This document shows positions 56,517 to 64,000 of a stretch of 64,000 nt of DNA, piece after piece (within the stretch, counting starts at the first letter, position 1; every line of letters starts with the position of its first letter). A program made the translations under genes and the position numbers. Where the stretch lies: the NCBI GenBank assembly GCA_009929485.1, contig SAAJ01000008.1:25261-89260 (forward strand), read 5' to 3'. The notes below the pieces were generated by a model that worked only from the letters and a program-made list of their open reading frames with translations, ran no database searches and was not told the origin of the DNA. This stretch comes from Negativicutes bacterium (GTDB taxonomy: Bacteria; Bacillota; Negativicutes; Anaeromusales; Anaeromusaceae).

Positions 56517-57776
56517 ATGGCGAAACAACGATATCAGGCGCTGGCGGCGCTGGGCGCGGCTGCCGCCGGGATGGCGGCGAGCTTGCCTTACGGGCATACC
56601 GTTGGAGGCGCTTTGGCCCAAAGCGCCTTTGGCGCGGCCTTGGTGGGCGGCTTAGCGGACTGGTTTGCGGTGACCGCTCTTTTTGGCAAACCCTTGGGCT
56701 TTATTTCCTGGCGGGCGAACCTGGTGGCTCGCAATAAAGAACGGATACTAACGGATCTGACGGATCTAGTAGAAAAAGAGCTGTTGACGCCGGATAATAT
56801 TATGCAGGTGCTGCAGCGCTATGATGCGGCGGCGGTATTGCTGGACTATCTGCGGCGTCAGGGCGGGCGAGATACGCTGCGCCGCGTATTGGAGCGACTA
56901 CTGCAGGACATGATCTTGGCGGTGCGGCCGGAAGAAATGGGGCGGCTGGCGGATCAACTGCTGCGCATGGGGCTGGAACGGACGGAACTAGCGCCCTTGG
57001 CGCTGCGCGCCGGCGCGTGGAGCCTGCGGCAGCGCTATGATGACGCAGTGATAGCGCATGTGCTGGAGCAGGTCCGCGAGGCGCTAAAGACGGCGGAGTT
57101 TCGGGCGATTTTACTGGAAGTGCTGGAGGCGGCGCTGGCTCGCTACGAGGCGGGAGGCATGCTGCGCAGCATGGTCAACCGCGCTGCGGGCCTGACGGCG
57201 GAAGATCGGGTGGATATGGTACTGCAGTGGTTGGAACGATTTGTGCAGAACCTGGCCGATCCGGAGCGGCCCCTGCGCCGTCGTTTACGTGCTTGGTGCT
57301 GGAAAAAGCTGCTGGGACTGCGGCAGCCGGAACGGCGGCAACAACTGGAACAATGGAAAGACGAGTGGCTGAGCCGGCATCCTGGATTTTTTGCTCAATG
57401 GCTGACGCCCTGGGTGCAGGAGCTGCAGCAGGAGGTGCTGCAAGGAAAAGATCGCTTGCTGCCGCGCCAGGCGGAAGCTCTTACGGCGGCGGTGGAAAAA
57501 AGCTTGTCCGCGGAAAAAGATCAGCAAGGGGCCTTGGATCGTTGGATGAAGGAGCAGCTGCGCCGCTGGCTGCAGCGTCATCCTCTCGATTTGGCTTCCT
57601 TTGTTGCCGCCAGCGAATTGGGACGCAAATCCGGCGAAGAGCTGGCTGCTTTTGTGCAGGAAAAAGTGGGCGATGATTTGCAGATGATCCGTATTAACGG
57701 CTCGGTAGTGGGCGGTTTGGCAGGGGCTTTCTTATTTCTCCTGACGCAGCTTGTGGAATGGGGGGTGGGGCAATGA
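56517..57776 (+). CDS. DUF445 family membrane protein, first of a pair
   Basis: A 419-residue DUF445 protein. The N-terminus has two membrane-like segments and the family phrase FGAALVGGLADWFAVTALFG followed by KPLGF. The long middle is helical and Arg/Glu/Leu-rich, and the C-terminus has FVQEKVGDDLQMIRINGSVV, GGLAGAFLFLLTQL, the second family signature and last membrane segment. Related proteins include Bacillus YheB; function is not established, perhaps envelope-related. It overlaps the next DUF445 gene by 4 bp (ATGA). Codon use is ordinary. Confidence 0.92.
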   Translation: MAKQRYQALAALGAAAAGMAASLPYGHTVGGALAQSAFGAALVGGLADWFAVTALFGKPLGFISWRANLVARNKERILTDLTDLVEKELLTPDNIMQVLQRYDAAAVLLDYLRRQGGRDTLRRVLERLLQDMILAVRPEEMGRLADQLLRMGLERTELAPLALRAGAWSLRQRYDDAVIAHVLEQVREALKTAEFRAILLEVLEAALARYEAGGMLRSMVNRAAGLTAEDRVDMVLQWLERFVQNLADPERPLRRRLRAWCWKKLLGLRQPERRQQLEQWKDEWLSRHPGFFAQWLTPWVQELQQEVLQGKDRLLPRQAEALTAAVEKSLSAEKDQQGALDRWMKEQLRRWLQRHPLDLASFVAASELGRKSGEELAAFVQEKVGDDLQMIRINGSVVGGLAGAFLFLLTQLVEWGVGQ

Positions 57777-59080
57777 ACCCCTTTGTCAAAGCTAACCGCA
57801 TTTTAGCGGGGGTTGGCGTGCTCTTTCTCATCTGTTTGGCCTTTAAGCTGGCCTATCCTCAGAGCTTGGCCGCCCGCTGCCTGCTATTTGCAGCGGAAGC
57901 GGCCCTGGTTGGCGGCATTGCCGACTGGTTTGCGGTGGAGGCGCTATTTCGCCGCCCCTTAGGCCTGTCTTGGCATACCGGCCTGATTCCCCGCAACCGT
58001 CGCCGCCTCATCGACGGCACGGCCAAAATGGTGCAGGATAAGTTTTTCAGCCAAAGTCAGTTGCAAAAGGCCCTGGAAAGCTGGCCGATTGCGGAAACCT
58101 TTATTGCCTGGGTGGAAGAAGGCAAAGGCCGCTATATTTTGCTGCTTTTGGCGCGGCAACTGCTGCGGGACTGGCTGGATAAGCTGGAGCCGGAAGCGTT
58201 GGCCGGTAAGCTGGAAGGCTGGGTTCGGGGGCAGCTGAGTCAACTCGCGGCGGCCCCGGCTGTGGCCTCCTGGGGGCGGCAGGCGTTAGCGGAAAAGAGA
58301 GAAGCGCCCTTGTGGGAAGCGCTGGCAAAGGCGCTGCTCAAACAGGTGCGGCGGCCAGAGTCGCAAGAGGTGCTGGAGGGCTGGCTGCGCGCCGCTTATG
58401 AAGCGGAATTGGCGAAACGCAATCCTCTCATGCAGCTTTTGGGAGGCATGATGGAAGCCGCCGGACAGATTGACACGAAAGATTTGGCCAAAGCGGCGTT
58501 GGAAGAAACGGAGAAATTTTTGGAGGCTCTGCGTACGGAAGAGCAGCATCCGCTACGCCTGTGGCTGCGGGATAAGGCGGAGGAACTTTTGCTGGAGCTG
58601 GAAGCAAGCCCAGACCAGGCGCAGCGTCTGGAAGCTTGGAAAGAAGAACTCTTCCAGGTGGTTCCGGTACAGGAGGTGCTTTTGCAGCTACTGCGTCTGC
58701 TTCGTTCGCCAGTAGGGCCAAAAGCCGAGCTGGAAGCGCTGCTGGGCGAGCCGGGAAGGGATCTTTCCCTGCGGACCCCCTTGGTTTCCTGGGCGCTTAC
58801 CCAGCTCATGGGATACTGGGATTATTTCAAAAAGAACCAGTCTTTACGGCTTTTACTGGAAGGGTCCTGCAAGGAAGCCCTTAGCCATCTCTTGGCGGGG
58901 CACCGCCATTTGATTGGCGAAGTGGCCGTGCACGCGCTGGACCGTCTTAGCGCCGAACGCCTGAACCGCTTGGTAGAGGAAAAGGTCGGCGAAGATCTGG
59001 CCTGGATTCGTATCAACGGCTCTTTGGTAGGCGGCATTATCGGCTTTTGCCTCTTCTGGATGCTGGAAGCGCTGCGGTAG
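57773..59080 (+). CDS. DUF445 family membrane protein, second of a pair
   Basis: A 435-residue paralogue of the preceding protein with the same layout: AALVGGIADWFAVEALFRRP near residue 50, a long helical Leu/Glu-rich middle, and LVEEKVGEDLAWIRINGSLV, GGIIGFCLFWMLEAL at the end. The ATGA overlap fixes the start at 57773 and implies coupled translation, so the two proteins may form a heteromer. The downstream 390 bp gap holds repeats and a hairpin. Confidence 0.92.
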   Translation: MNPFVKANRILAGVGVLFLICLAFKLAYPQSLAARCLLFAAEAALVGGIADWFAVEALFRRPLGLSWHTGLIPRNRRRLIDGTAKMVQDKFFSQSQLQKALESWPIAETFIAWVEEGKGRYILLLLARQLLRDWLDKLEPEALAGKLEGWVRGQLSQLAAAPAVASWGRQALAEKREAPLWEALAKALLKQVRRPESQEVLEGWLRAAYEAELAKRNPLMQLLGGMMEAAGQIDTKDLAKAALEETEKFLEALRTEEQHPLRLWLRDKAEELLLELEASPDQAQRLEAWKEELFQVVPVQEVLLQLLRLLRSPVGPKAELEALLGEPGRDLSLRTPLVSWALTQLMGYWDYFKKNQSLRLLLEGSCKEALSHLLAGHRHLIGEVAVHALDRLSAERLNRLVEEKVGEDLAWIRINGSLVGGIIGFCLFWMLEALR

Positions 59081-59087
59081 AGCGGGG

Positions 59088-59180
59088 CAGGAAAACGGCA
59101 CACAGAGTAACAGAGGCAACAGAGAAAAGCCAGAGAAATAATGGATAAAACAGGAGTAGAGTGAGGGCTCGACGGAGCAG
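59088..59180 (+). repeat. ACACAGAGTAACAGAG and GAACAGGAG-type units
   Basis: AACGGCACACAGAGTAACAG at 59094 recurs at 48.6 kb, and ACAGGAGTAGAGTGAGGGCT at 59149 is a truncated member of the main dispersed family. They begin within 10 bp of the DUF445 stop. Confidence 0.65.
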
Positions 59181-59190
59181 GAACGGAACT

Positions 59191-59308
59191 CAGCGACGGC
59201 ACGTGAAGTGCCTGACGGTACGTGATGTACCTAATGCCGGCAATGCCACGGATGGCATAATTGCCGGTCTCCTCTGAAAATCCATGGATGGCGTAGCATC
59301 CGGTCTCC
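59191..59308 (-). repeat. Multi-palindrome repeat, copy 2
   Basis: Reverse complement of 4408-4526: GGCACGTGAAGTGCC, GGTACGTGATGTACC, CCGGCAATGCC and GGATGGCGTAGCATCC in order. Confidence 0.8.
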
Positions 59309-59331
59309 GCCAGAAAGACCAGATCGAATAA

Positions 59332-59369
59332 GCGGCAAGGGACTGTGTGAAGAGCAGTTCCTTGCCGTT
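59332..59369 (+). terminator. Terminator-like hairpin before the second sigma gene
   Basis: CGGCAAGGGACTG pairs with CAGTTCCTTGCCG and is followed by a modest T-rich run. It probably ends the DUF445 transcript. Confidence 0.65.
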
Positions 59370-59469
59370 GTTTATCTGAGCTATTGTACCTGGAAGGAAT
59401 TTCTTAAAGGAAAGAGAAGAAAAAAGATTGTGCGAATTTACATAATTTTAGAAGGGGGCTGTTTATAAA

Positions 59470-60219
59470 GTGAAACAAGCAGTGGATTGGGATGCGAGAA
59501 ATCGGGAGTTGCTGACGCGCTATCAGCAGGGAGACCAGGCTGCCTTGAATGAATTTCTGGAAGGCAATCGAGGCCTTGTGCAACATCTGCTGCGGCGCTA
59601 TCGACGGCTGCCGCTGGGCATGGAGGAAGACGATCTCATGCAATTGGGCTTTTTAGGTCTCATCGAAGCGGCGCGGCGGCCGCAGGCGCTGGAAAAGCCT
59701 TGCTTATCCAATTATCTTTCCTTCTGTATTCGCAAACGGTTGTATTTGGGAATTTGGCAGGAAGGATATTTGGTGCACTTGCCGCGACGGCAGCATGAGG
59801 CAGCGGTACAAGCCCGCCGCGTTGAAGGCGAGAGGCTTGTACGCGGCAAGCCCGAAGCTTGGGGCTGGAGGAAGCTGGGCCTATCCGCGGGGGACTATCG
59901 AGCGCGATTGCGCTGTTATCAGTTATTTTTGGGAGACCATGCTTCACTGGACGCGGTTCAAGAAGGCGAGACGCGCCTTTGGAATGTGCTGCGCAGTGAA
60001 AAAGAATCTTCGCCAGAGCTGCAAACCTTACTGCAGATGCTGCTGCGTCGTCTGCCGAAACAGCAGGCCTTGCTGCTGCGCGGCTATTTCGGCCTGGATC
60101 ATACGAAGCGACGCTCCCTGCGAGAGCTGGGAAACCGTTGCGGCCTGCCGGAAGAACAGGTGCGTCAGATTCTGAGGGAGACGTTGGAGTGTCTGCGGCA
60201 AAACTTAGGCGGCGACTGA
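59470..60219 (+). CDS. Sigma-70 family protein with unusual middle region
   Basis: A 249-residue sigma-like protein. Region 2 is visible (RGLVQHLLRRYRRLPLGMEE, DDLMQLGFLGLIEAARRP, SNYLSFCIRKRLYLGIW) and region 4 near the end (LPKQQALLLRGYFGLDHTKR, CGLPEEQVRQILRETLECLR). Between them is about 80 residues with no clear region 3. A complete anti-sigma partner is missing. The start is GTG at 59470 with AGGGGG about 10 bases upstream. It is the second sigma-like gene within 5 kb. Its regulon cannot be read from the window. Confidence 0.8.
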   Translation: MKQAVDWDARNRELLTRYQQGDQAALNEFLEGNRGLVQHLLRRYRRLPLGMEEDDLMQLGFLGLIEAARRPQALEKPCLSNYLSFCIRKRLYLGIWQEGYLVHLPRRQHEAAVQARRVEGERLVRGKPEAWGWRKLGLSAGDYRARLRCYQLFLGDHASLDAVQEGETRLWNVLRSEKESSPELQTLLQMLLRRLPKQQALLLRGYFGLDHTKRRSLRELGNRCGLPEEQVRQILRETLECLRQNLGGD

Positions 60220-60383
60220 TTCGGTAGTTGCTTCTTCATGTTGGTGGTTGGGCAGGACTTTGCGCGGCCAAGGAAGAAACGGTAAACAAACGAAAAAAGA
60301 CAAAAGTAGTACGAGTCTTTGTGAAAAGGACGAAAAGACTTGAGGGAAAGCCGCGCTTGTGTAAATGTGATTTTTTATTATGA

Positions 60384-60430
60384 AAAATGTAGCATGGGCT
60401 ACATTTTCTGTAAGTTCTTTTGGCTATAAT
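60384..60430 (+). promoter_or_regulatory. Class II-type activator site and promoter of the Crp operon
   Basis: A perfect 10 bp dyad, AAAATGTAGC (60384-60393) and GCTACATTTT (60398-60407), contains TGTAGCATGGGCTACA, the shape of a Crp/Fnr-family box. TATAAT follows at 60425-60430. With the start about 7 bases later, the dyad centre lies near -41.5, and the -35 hexamer is poor (CATTTT). This is the geometry of an activator-dependent class II promoter. Confidence 0.75.
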
Positions 60431-60515
60431 AAGAGCAACCTGTCGGGACCGGAAATACAGGCGTAAATTGCCGTTTGCGGTTTTCCGCTTTTGCCGGAAT
60501 AGGGAGCGTGTGCGC

Positions 60516-61205
60516 ATGTATGAAGAAGTCTTTGATGACCGGAAGCAGACGGAAATGAGACGTTTTTTTTGCGACAAACTGTCTAAATGGGGTTGTCTTA
60601 AAAGCTATGCGAAGGGGAGCTGGATCGATCCTTCATATTGTGATGACGCCTTTGGGATCATTGTGAAAGGCATTGTTGCGAAAAGTATTGTCAGCATGCA
60701 GGGGAAGGAAAAGCTGCTGTATCTGTTGCGCCCGGGGGAGATCTTCGGTGAAATGAATCTGCTGGGAGGCGGCAAGCTTAGCTATGCGGTACGAGCGAAG
60801 GAAGCGTCGCAGGTTGCCTTTGTGACGAAAGAAGTGCTCGAGAGAAGCGTCAGCGACTGTCCGGACGCGTACGGCTGGCTGATGCACAGCATGACGAGAA
60901 AGTTTCGCATTGTGTTGTTGCAATCCACCAGTTATCGCTTTAATGACGCTCGCGGCAGAATTGCCGATGCGTTGCTGCGTCTTAGCGCCTGCTCCAACGA
61001 AGCGCCTGGGAAAAGCGGAGGTTTTCCTCGTATTTCTTCAACCTTTACGCAGCATGAGTTGGCGCAGAATGTAGGCTGCTCACGTATTACGGTGACTCGG
61101 CAGTTAAAAGAGTTTATAGAAGAAGGCGTGATTCGCATGGAAAACAAAAAAATTGTGATTTTGAATATGGCGGCTCTTGCAAGCTATACGGATCGCATTT
61201 TGTAA
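60516..61205 (+). CDS. Crp/Fnr family transcriptional regulator
   Basis: A 229-residue regulator. Residues about 20-120 form the cyclic-nucleotide-binding-like beta roll (LLYLLRPGEIFGEMNLLGGG is the classic strand-turn region), a long dimer helix follows, and the winged helix has TFTQHELAQNVGCSRITVTR with the recognition helix SRITVTRQLKEF. No Cys cluster for an Fnr-type Fe-S is seen and the cAMP contacts are not conserved as a set, so the ligand is unknown. AGGGAGCG precedes the ATG at 60516. It heads the likely operon with DUF969, DUF979 and pcp and may activate itself through the dyad at 60384-60407. Confidence 0.9.
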   Translation: MYEEVFDDRKQTEMRRFFCDKLSKWGCLKSYAKGSWIDPSYCDDAFGIIVKGIVAKSIVSMQGKEKLLYLLRPGEIFGEMNLLGGGKLSYAVRAKEASQVAFVTKEVLERSVSDCPDAYGWLMHSMTRKFRIVLLQSTSYRFNDARGRIADALLRLSACSNEAPGKSGGFPRISSTFTQHELAQNVGCSRITVTRQLKEFIEEGVIRMENKKIVILNMAALASYTDRIL

Positions 61206-61242
61206 ATTGGCGGATCGTTCCCGGCAAGAAAGGAGTAGGGAT

Positions 61243-61941
61243 ATGATTAAGTTGATTGGAATTCTTATTGTCGTATTGGGACTGGCGTTTCGTTTTAATC
61301 CGCTGCTGGTGGTGGTTGCGGCGGGATTTGCTACCGGCTTTGCGGCCGGTATGGGGCCGATGGAGATTTTGGACGCTATCGGCGCGGCGTTTACTACCAA
61401 TCGGTATATGTCCTTGTTTATTTTATTGCTTCCGGTAATCGGCGTATTGGAACGGCATGGCTTGAGGGAACAGGCGGAGCGGTTCATTTTGAATCTAAAA
61501 GGCGCTACCGCCGGGCGCATCATGCTGTTGTATATGGTGTTTCGTCAAGTGACGGGCGCTTTGGGCTTGCAACTGGGTGGGCATCCTAGTTTTATTCGTC
61601 CTATTGTCGCCCCTATGGCGGAGGCGGCGGTGGCGAAAGGGAGGACCTTGTCTCCGGCGGTTCTTGATGAGATTCGGGCTATGTCCGCCAGCGCGGAAAA
61701 CTATGGCAATTTTTATGGTCAGTTAATGTTTATCGCCGCGGGCGGTTTGCTGCTGATCAAGGGCGTTATGGAACAAGCAGGATATCAAGTGGATTTAATT
61801 ACGATGGCTATGTACGCCATTCCCACTGCTGTTGCGGCGTTGGCATTGGCGGCGGTTCGCTACGCGCTGTTTGATCGTAAAATGGAACGGCTGTTAAACA
61901 GCGAGGCGGTAAAAGCCCCGGAAGGAGGCAACGGGAAATGA
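61243..61941 (+). CDS. DUF969 family membrane protein
   Basis: A 232-residue membrane protein with about six hydrophobic segments and the DUF969 features IKLIGILIVVLGLAFRFNPL, VIGVLERHGLREQAERFI and SASAENYGNFYGQLMFIAAG. DUF969 and DUF979 proteins always come as a pair and are thought to form a transporter, often beside pyroglutamyl peptidase. AAAGGAG precedes the ATG at 61243, 37 bp after the Crp-type gene. It overlaps the DUF979 gene by 4 bp. Confidence 0.92.
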   Translation: MIKLIGILIVVLGLAFRFNPLLVVVAAGFATGFAAGMGPMEILDAIGAAFTTNRYMSLFILLLPVIGVLERHGLREQAERFILNLKGATAGRIMLLYMVFRQVTGALGLQLGGHPSFIRPIVAPMAEAAVAKGRTLSPAVLDEIRAMSASAENYGNFYGQLMFIAAGGLLLIKGVMEQAGYQVDLITMAMYAIPTAVAALALAAVRYALFDRKMERLLNSEAVKAPEGGNGK

Positions 61942-62864
61942 GCGTAACCTTGGAGCAGATGTATTGTTTGACCGGTATCTTGTTGCTGGCGTTTAGCGTG
62001 TATACCTTGTTGGATAAGAACCATAAGGCGCGCTACGGAACCGCTGCGTTTTGGGCTCTTTACGGTGTGACCTTTATCGGCGGTAAAGAGATTCCCGCTT
62101 GGATTGTCGGCCTCATTGTAGTTTTGATGGCGCTGCTTGCGGCGAAAAAATGGTTGGGAACCGGCTCGTACGGAGAATCTTCGAAAGAAGAAAAACAGCA
62201 CGAGGCGGTACGGTTTGGAAATCGCCTGTTTTTGCCTACGTTAATTGTGCCGGTGGTGACCTTTCTAGTAGCAAAATTCACGTCCATGGGAGCGCTTGTA
62301 GGACTGGGGCTGGGTTCTTTGTGCGGCTTAGCGGCGGCGATGGCAATGACGCGGGAATTGTTGAAGGTTGCGGGAAATGAAGGCCGCCGTTTAATTGACG
62401 CCATTGGCTGGGCGGTTATTTTGTCGCAGTTTTTGGCGGCGCTGGGCGCTCTTTTTGATAAAGCGGGCGTCGGTAAAGTGGTAGCGGGACTGGTGGCTTC
62501 GGTAGCGCCTACGGATAATGTGCTGGCGGTTGTTGTGGCGTATTGTCTCGGCATGACCTTGTTTACCATGATTATGGGAAATGCCTTTGCCGCGTTTGCC
62601 GTTATCACCAGCGGTATCGGAATTCCGTTGGTGATTCAGCTGCATGGCGCGGACCCGGCTATTATCGGCGTGCTGGCGATGTTGTCCGGATACTGCGGAA
62701 CGCTGATGACGCCCATGGCGGCTAACTTTAATGTCGTTCCGGCGGCGCTTTTGGAAATGACGGACAAAAACGGCGTAATCAAAGCGCAAATTGCAACGGC
62801 GCTGCCGCTGCTGGTTATTCAAATTGCGCTGGCGTATTGGCTGGCTTTTGCGGGGGTGAGGTAA
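61938..62864 (+). CDS. DUF979 family membrane protein
   Basis: A 308-residue membrane protein with about eight or nine hydrophobic segments, matching DUF979: GTAAFWALYGVTFIGGKEIP, AIGWAVILSQFLAALGALFD and GYCGTLMTPMAANFNVVPAA. The ATGA overlap with the DUF969 gene and immediate junction with pcp show a tight operon. Together the pair probably carries a pyroglutamyl compound or the product of the peptidase; that is inference from context. Confidence 0.93.
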   Translation: MSVTLEQMYCLTGILLLAFSVYTLLDKNHKARYGTAAFWALYGVTFIGGKEIPAWIVGLIVVLMALLAAKKWLGTGSYGESSKEEKQHEAVRFGNRLFLPTLIVPVVTFLVAKFTSMGALVGLGLGSLCGLAAAMAMTRELLKVAGNEGRRLIDAIGWAVILSQFLAALGALFDKAGVGKVVAGLVASVAPTDNVLAVVVAYCLGMTLFTMIMGNAFAAFAVITSGIGIPLVIQLHGADPAIIGVLAMLSGYCGTLMTPMAANFNVVPAALLEMTDKNGVIKAQIATALPLLVIQIALAYWLAFAGVR

Positions 62865-63509
62865 ATGAAAGCGCTTATAACCGGTTTCGATCCTTTTGGC
62901 GGCGCTGATGTCAATCCGGCGCTGGAAGTAGTAAAAAGGCTGGAAGGCGTGCGTGTCGGCGATGTGGAAATCGTGACGCGTGAAATTCCTACGGTGCGGG
63001 GGAAAGCCATTGAGGCGTTAGTAAAGGCCATTCAAGAGGAGCAGCCGTCGTTGGTAATTGCCGTGGGGCAGGCTGGCGGCCGTATGGAGATGACCCCGGA
63101 GCGTGTCGCCATTAATGTAGATGACTTTCGCATTGCCGACAATGAGGGGAATCAGGTGGTGGATGAGGCCATTGTGGCAGGAGGGCCTGCGGCGTATTGG
63201 TCCACGCTTCCCATCAAGAAGATAGTTGCCGCTCTTAGAGAAGAAGGCATTCCGTCTAGCGTATCTAATACAGCGGGAACCTTTGTCTGCAACCATTTGT
63301 TTTACGGGCTTATGCATTATTTGCAGCAAGAAGGCGCCGGACGGCGAGGCGGCTTTATTCATATTCCGTACCTGCCGAAGCAAGCGGCGCAGCTGCCCGG
63401 TCAGCCCAGCATGGCTCTTTCCTTATTGGAAAAAGGCTTGCTGGTAGCTATAAAAGTTGCGCTGGAAAACCACGAAGACGAGCGCCTTGGCGGCGGGAGC
63501 ATTTGTTAG
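62865..63509 (+). CDS. pcp: Pyroglutamyl-peptidase I
   Basis: A 214-residue cysteine peptidase that removes N-terminal pyroglutamate. The opening ALITGFDPFGGADVNPALEV is diagnostic. The catalytic Cys is in SNTAGTFVCNHLFYGLMHYL, the His in GGFIHIPYLPKQA, and the Glu in the GGRMEMTPERVAINVDDFRI region. The start codon follows the DUF979 stop directly with GGGGGTGAGG before it. It is cytosolic in the family, so substrate peptides would need import, which fits the membrane pair upstream. Confidence 0.97.
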   Translation: MKALITGFDPFGGADVNPALEVVKRLEGVRVGDVEIVTREIPTVRGKAIEALVKAIQEEQPSLVIAVGQAGGRMEMTPERVAINVDDFRIADNEGNQVVDEAIVAGGPAAYWSTLPIKKIVAALREEGIPSSVSNTAGTFVCNHLFYGLMHYLQQEGAGRRGGFIHIPYLPKQAAQLPGQPSMALSLLEKGLLVAIKVALENHEDERLGGGSIC

Positions 63510-63564
63510 CTGCAACGTTAGGGTAAATAGAATAAAAATTTGGCCAACACAAGCGGCAGCAGGG

Positions 63565-63684
63565 ATGTTTAATTCTCTGCTGTCGTTTGCGTTGGGGGGG
63601 ATTGCTGAAACGCTGGAGGCGGATGCCGGAAGCAAGGAAATGGAATTGATTTTTAAGCGAGTTATTAAATTGACGGTTTGGTGA
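63565..63684 (+). CDS. Possible 39-residue small protein
   Basis: ATG at 63565 with AGCAGGG before it opens a 39-codon frame (MFNSLLSFALGGIAETLEAD and on to FKRVIKLTVW). It is amphipathic with no recognised family. It could be a real small protein downstream of pcp or a remnant of a longer gene. Weak evidence. Confidence 0.3.
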   Translation: MFNSLLSFALGGIAETLEADAGSKEMELIFKRVIKLTVW

Positions 63685-63726
63685 GCAAGACTTTATGGCG
63701 GCAAGCAAGAATCCGTACACAACAAT

Positions 63727-63766
63727 AAGGCCCTGCTTCCGCATGGCGGAGGAGAGGGTTGTTTTT
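63727..63766 (+). terminator. Terminator after the pcp operon
   Basis: CCCTGCTTCCGC pairs imperfectly with GCGGAGGAGAGGG and is followed by GTTGTTTTTT. Confidence 0.75.
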
Positions 63767-63783
63767 TGGAAAGGCGGATTTTC

Positions 63784-63918
63784 ATGAAATCCATCGCGAT
63801 TGTGACGAACGGTGTAACGCAATTAGGGGCGTTTTTAAAAGACAACCTGGAAGAGGTTCTGGCAGGCTATGTAGACATCCGTCTCTATGCGTTGAATGCG
63901 CTCGGTTCAACCCCATAA
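63784..63918 (+). pseudogene. Truncated ORF at right edge, possibly cut by an insertion
   Basis: A frame opening MKSIAIVTNGVTQLGAFLKD with GGAAAGGCGG before the ATG runs 44 codons to a TAA. Residues 1-37 read like the N-terminus of a longer protein (an effector or receptor domain of a regulator is one thought), but the reading frame breaks after about NALG. The bases from about 63905 on look like a different sequence with a stop at once. A mobile element end is the simplest cause; the window stops too soon to see one. Confidence 0.45.
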
Positions 63919-64000
63919 TTTTGGAGTATAGTCTCTATTTCAAGCCATACTGTAGCATAGCTCTTTATTTCATCACAATGTCACGACAAACGGTTGGCCA
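63905..64000. mobile_element. Possible left end of an inserted element
   Basis: AT-rich sequence unlike the coding region before it, starting near TTCAACCCCATAATTTTGGA and holding no open frame of useful length. It may be the terminal non-coding part of an insertion sequence whose transposase lies beyond the window. No inverted end or target duplication can be checked here. Confidence 0.3.

Overview
This 64 kb window looks chromosomal and of medium G+C. It suggests a diderm Firmicute of the Negativicutes, probably Sporomusaceae such as the Anaeromusa/Anaeroarcus/Pelosinus group; the genus is a guess. The evidence is a Firmicutes-type gene set (SAM-I riboswitch, strong AGGAGG ribosome sites, a DUF1659/DUF2922/YvrJ cassette, DUF445, DUF969/DUF979) together with two autotransporters whose C-terminal beta-barrels need an outer membrane. 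No tRNA, rRNA or CRISPR array was seen.

Layout. 1-13 kb: a DUF559 gene between hairpin-rich direct repeats, a TetR-EmrA-EmrB drug efflux operon, a DcuC-like carrier, an MtnK-like kinase, an AbgT carrier with an M20 amidohydrolase, a methyltransferase and a DapA-family aldolase. 13-21 kb: a cell-surface block with a subtilase autotransporter, a secreted adenosine deaminase and a second autotransporter. 21-29 kb: small regulators, an aminotransferase, a 984-residue flagellin with six internal repeats and an AbgA-like hydrolase. 29-33 kb: a SAM-I riboswitch ahead of a homocysteine-formation operon (DUF39, NIL-ferredoxin, UPF0280), with metF downstream. 33-54 kb: mostly signalling (a split histidine kinase, PhoU/MgtC/alkaline phosphatase, a PAS-SpoIIE-HATPase phosphatase, STAS, MCP, HD-GYP, a degenerate GGDEF, REC, REC-HDOD, REC-GAF kinase), plus prfC and a DeoR regulator. 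54-60 kb: a sigma factor with DUF1659, DUF2922 and YvrJ, two DUF445 membrane proteins and a second sigma-like gene. 60-63.5 kb: a Crp/Fnr regulator with DUF969, DUF979 and pyroglutamyl peptidase. The right edge holds an ORF that looks cut off.

The intergenic spaces carry much of the unexplained structure. At least five repeat families occur. Two of them keep base-paired stems while the stem sequence changes between copies: a ~270 bp element at 4.1 and 13.1 kb, and a ~105-118 nt element at 35.6, 44.5 and 55.9 kb. A GAACAGGAGT-type repeat tends to begin at or within a few bases of stop codons. The most promising new biology is the three-copy structured element, the histidine kinase split within its HAMP domain with its sensor encoded downstream, and the sigma/DUF1659/DUF2922/YvrJ cassette. 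All function calls come from reading motifs by eye; no database search was run.
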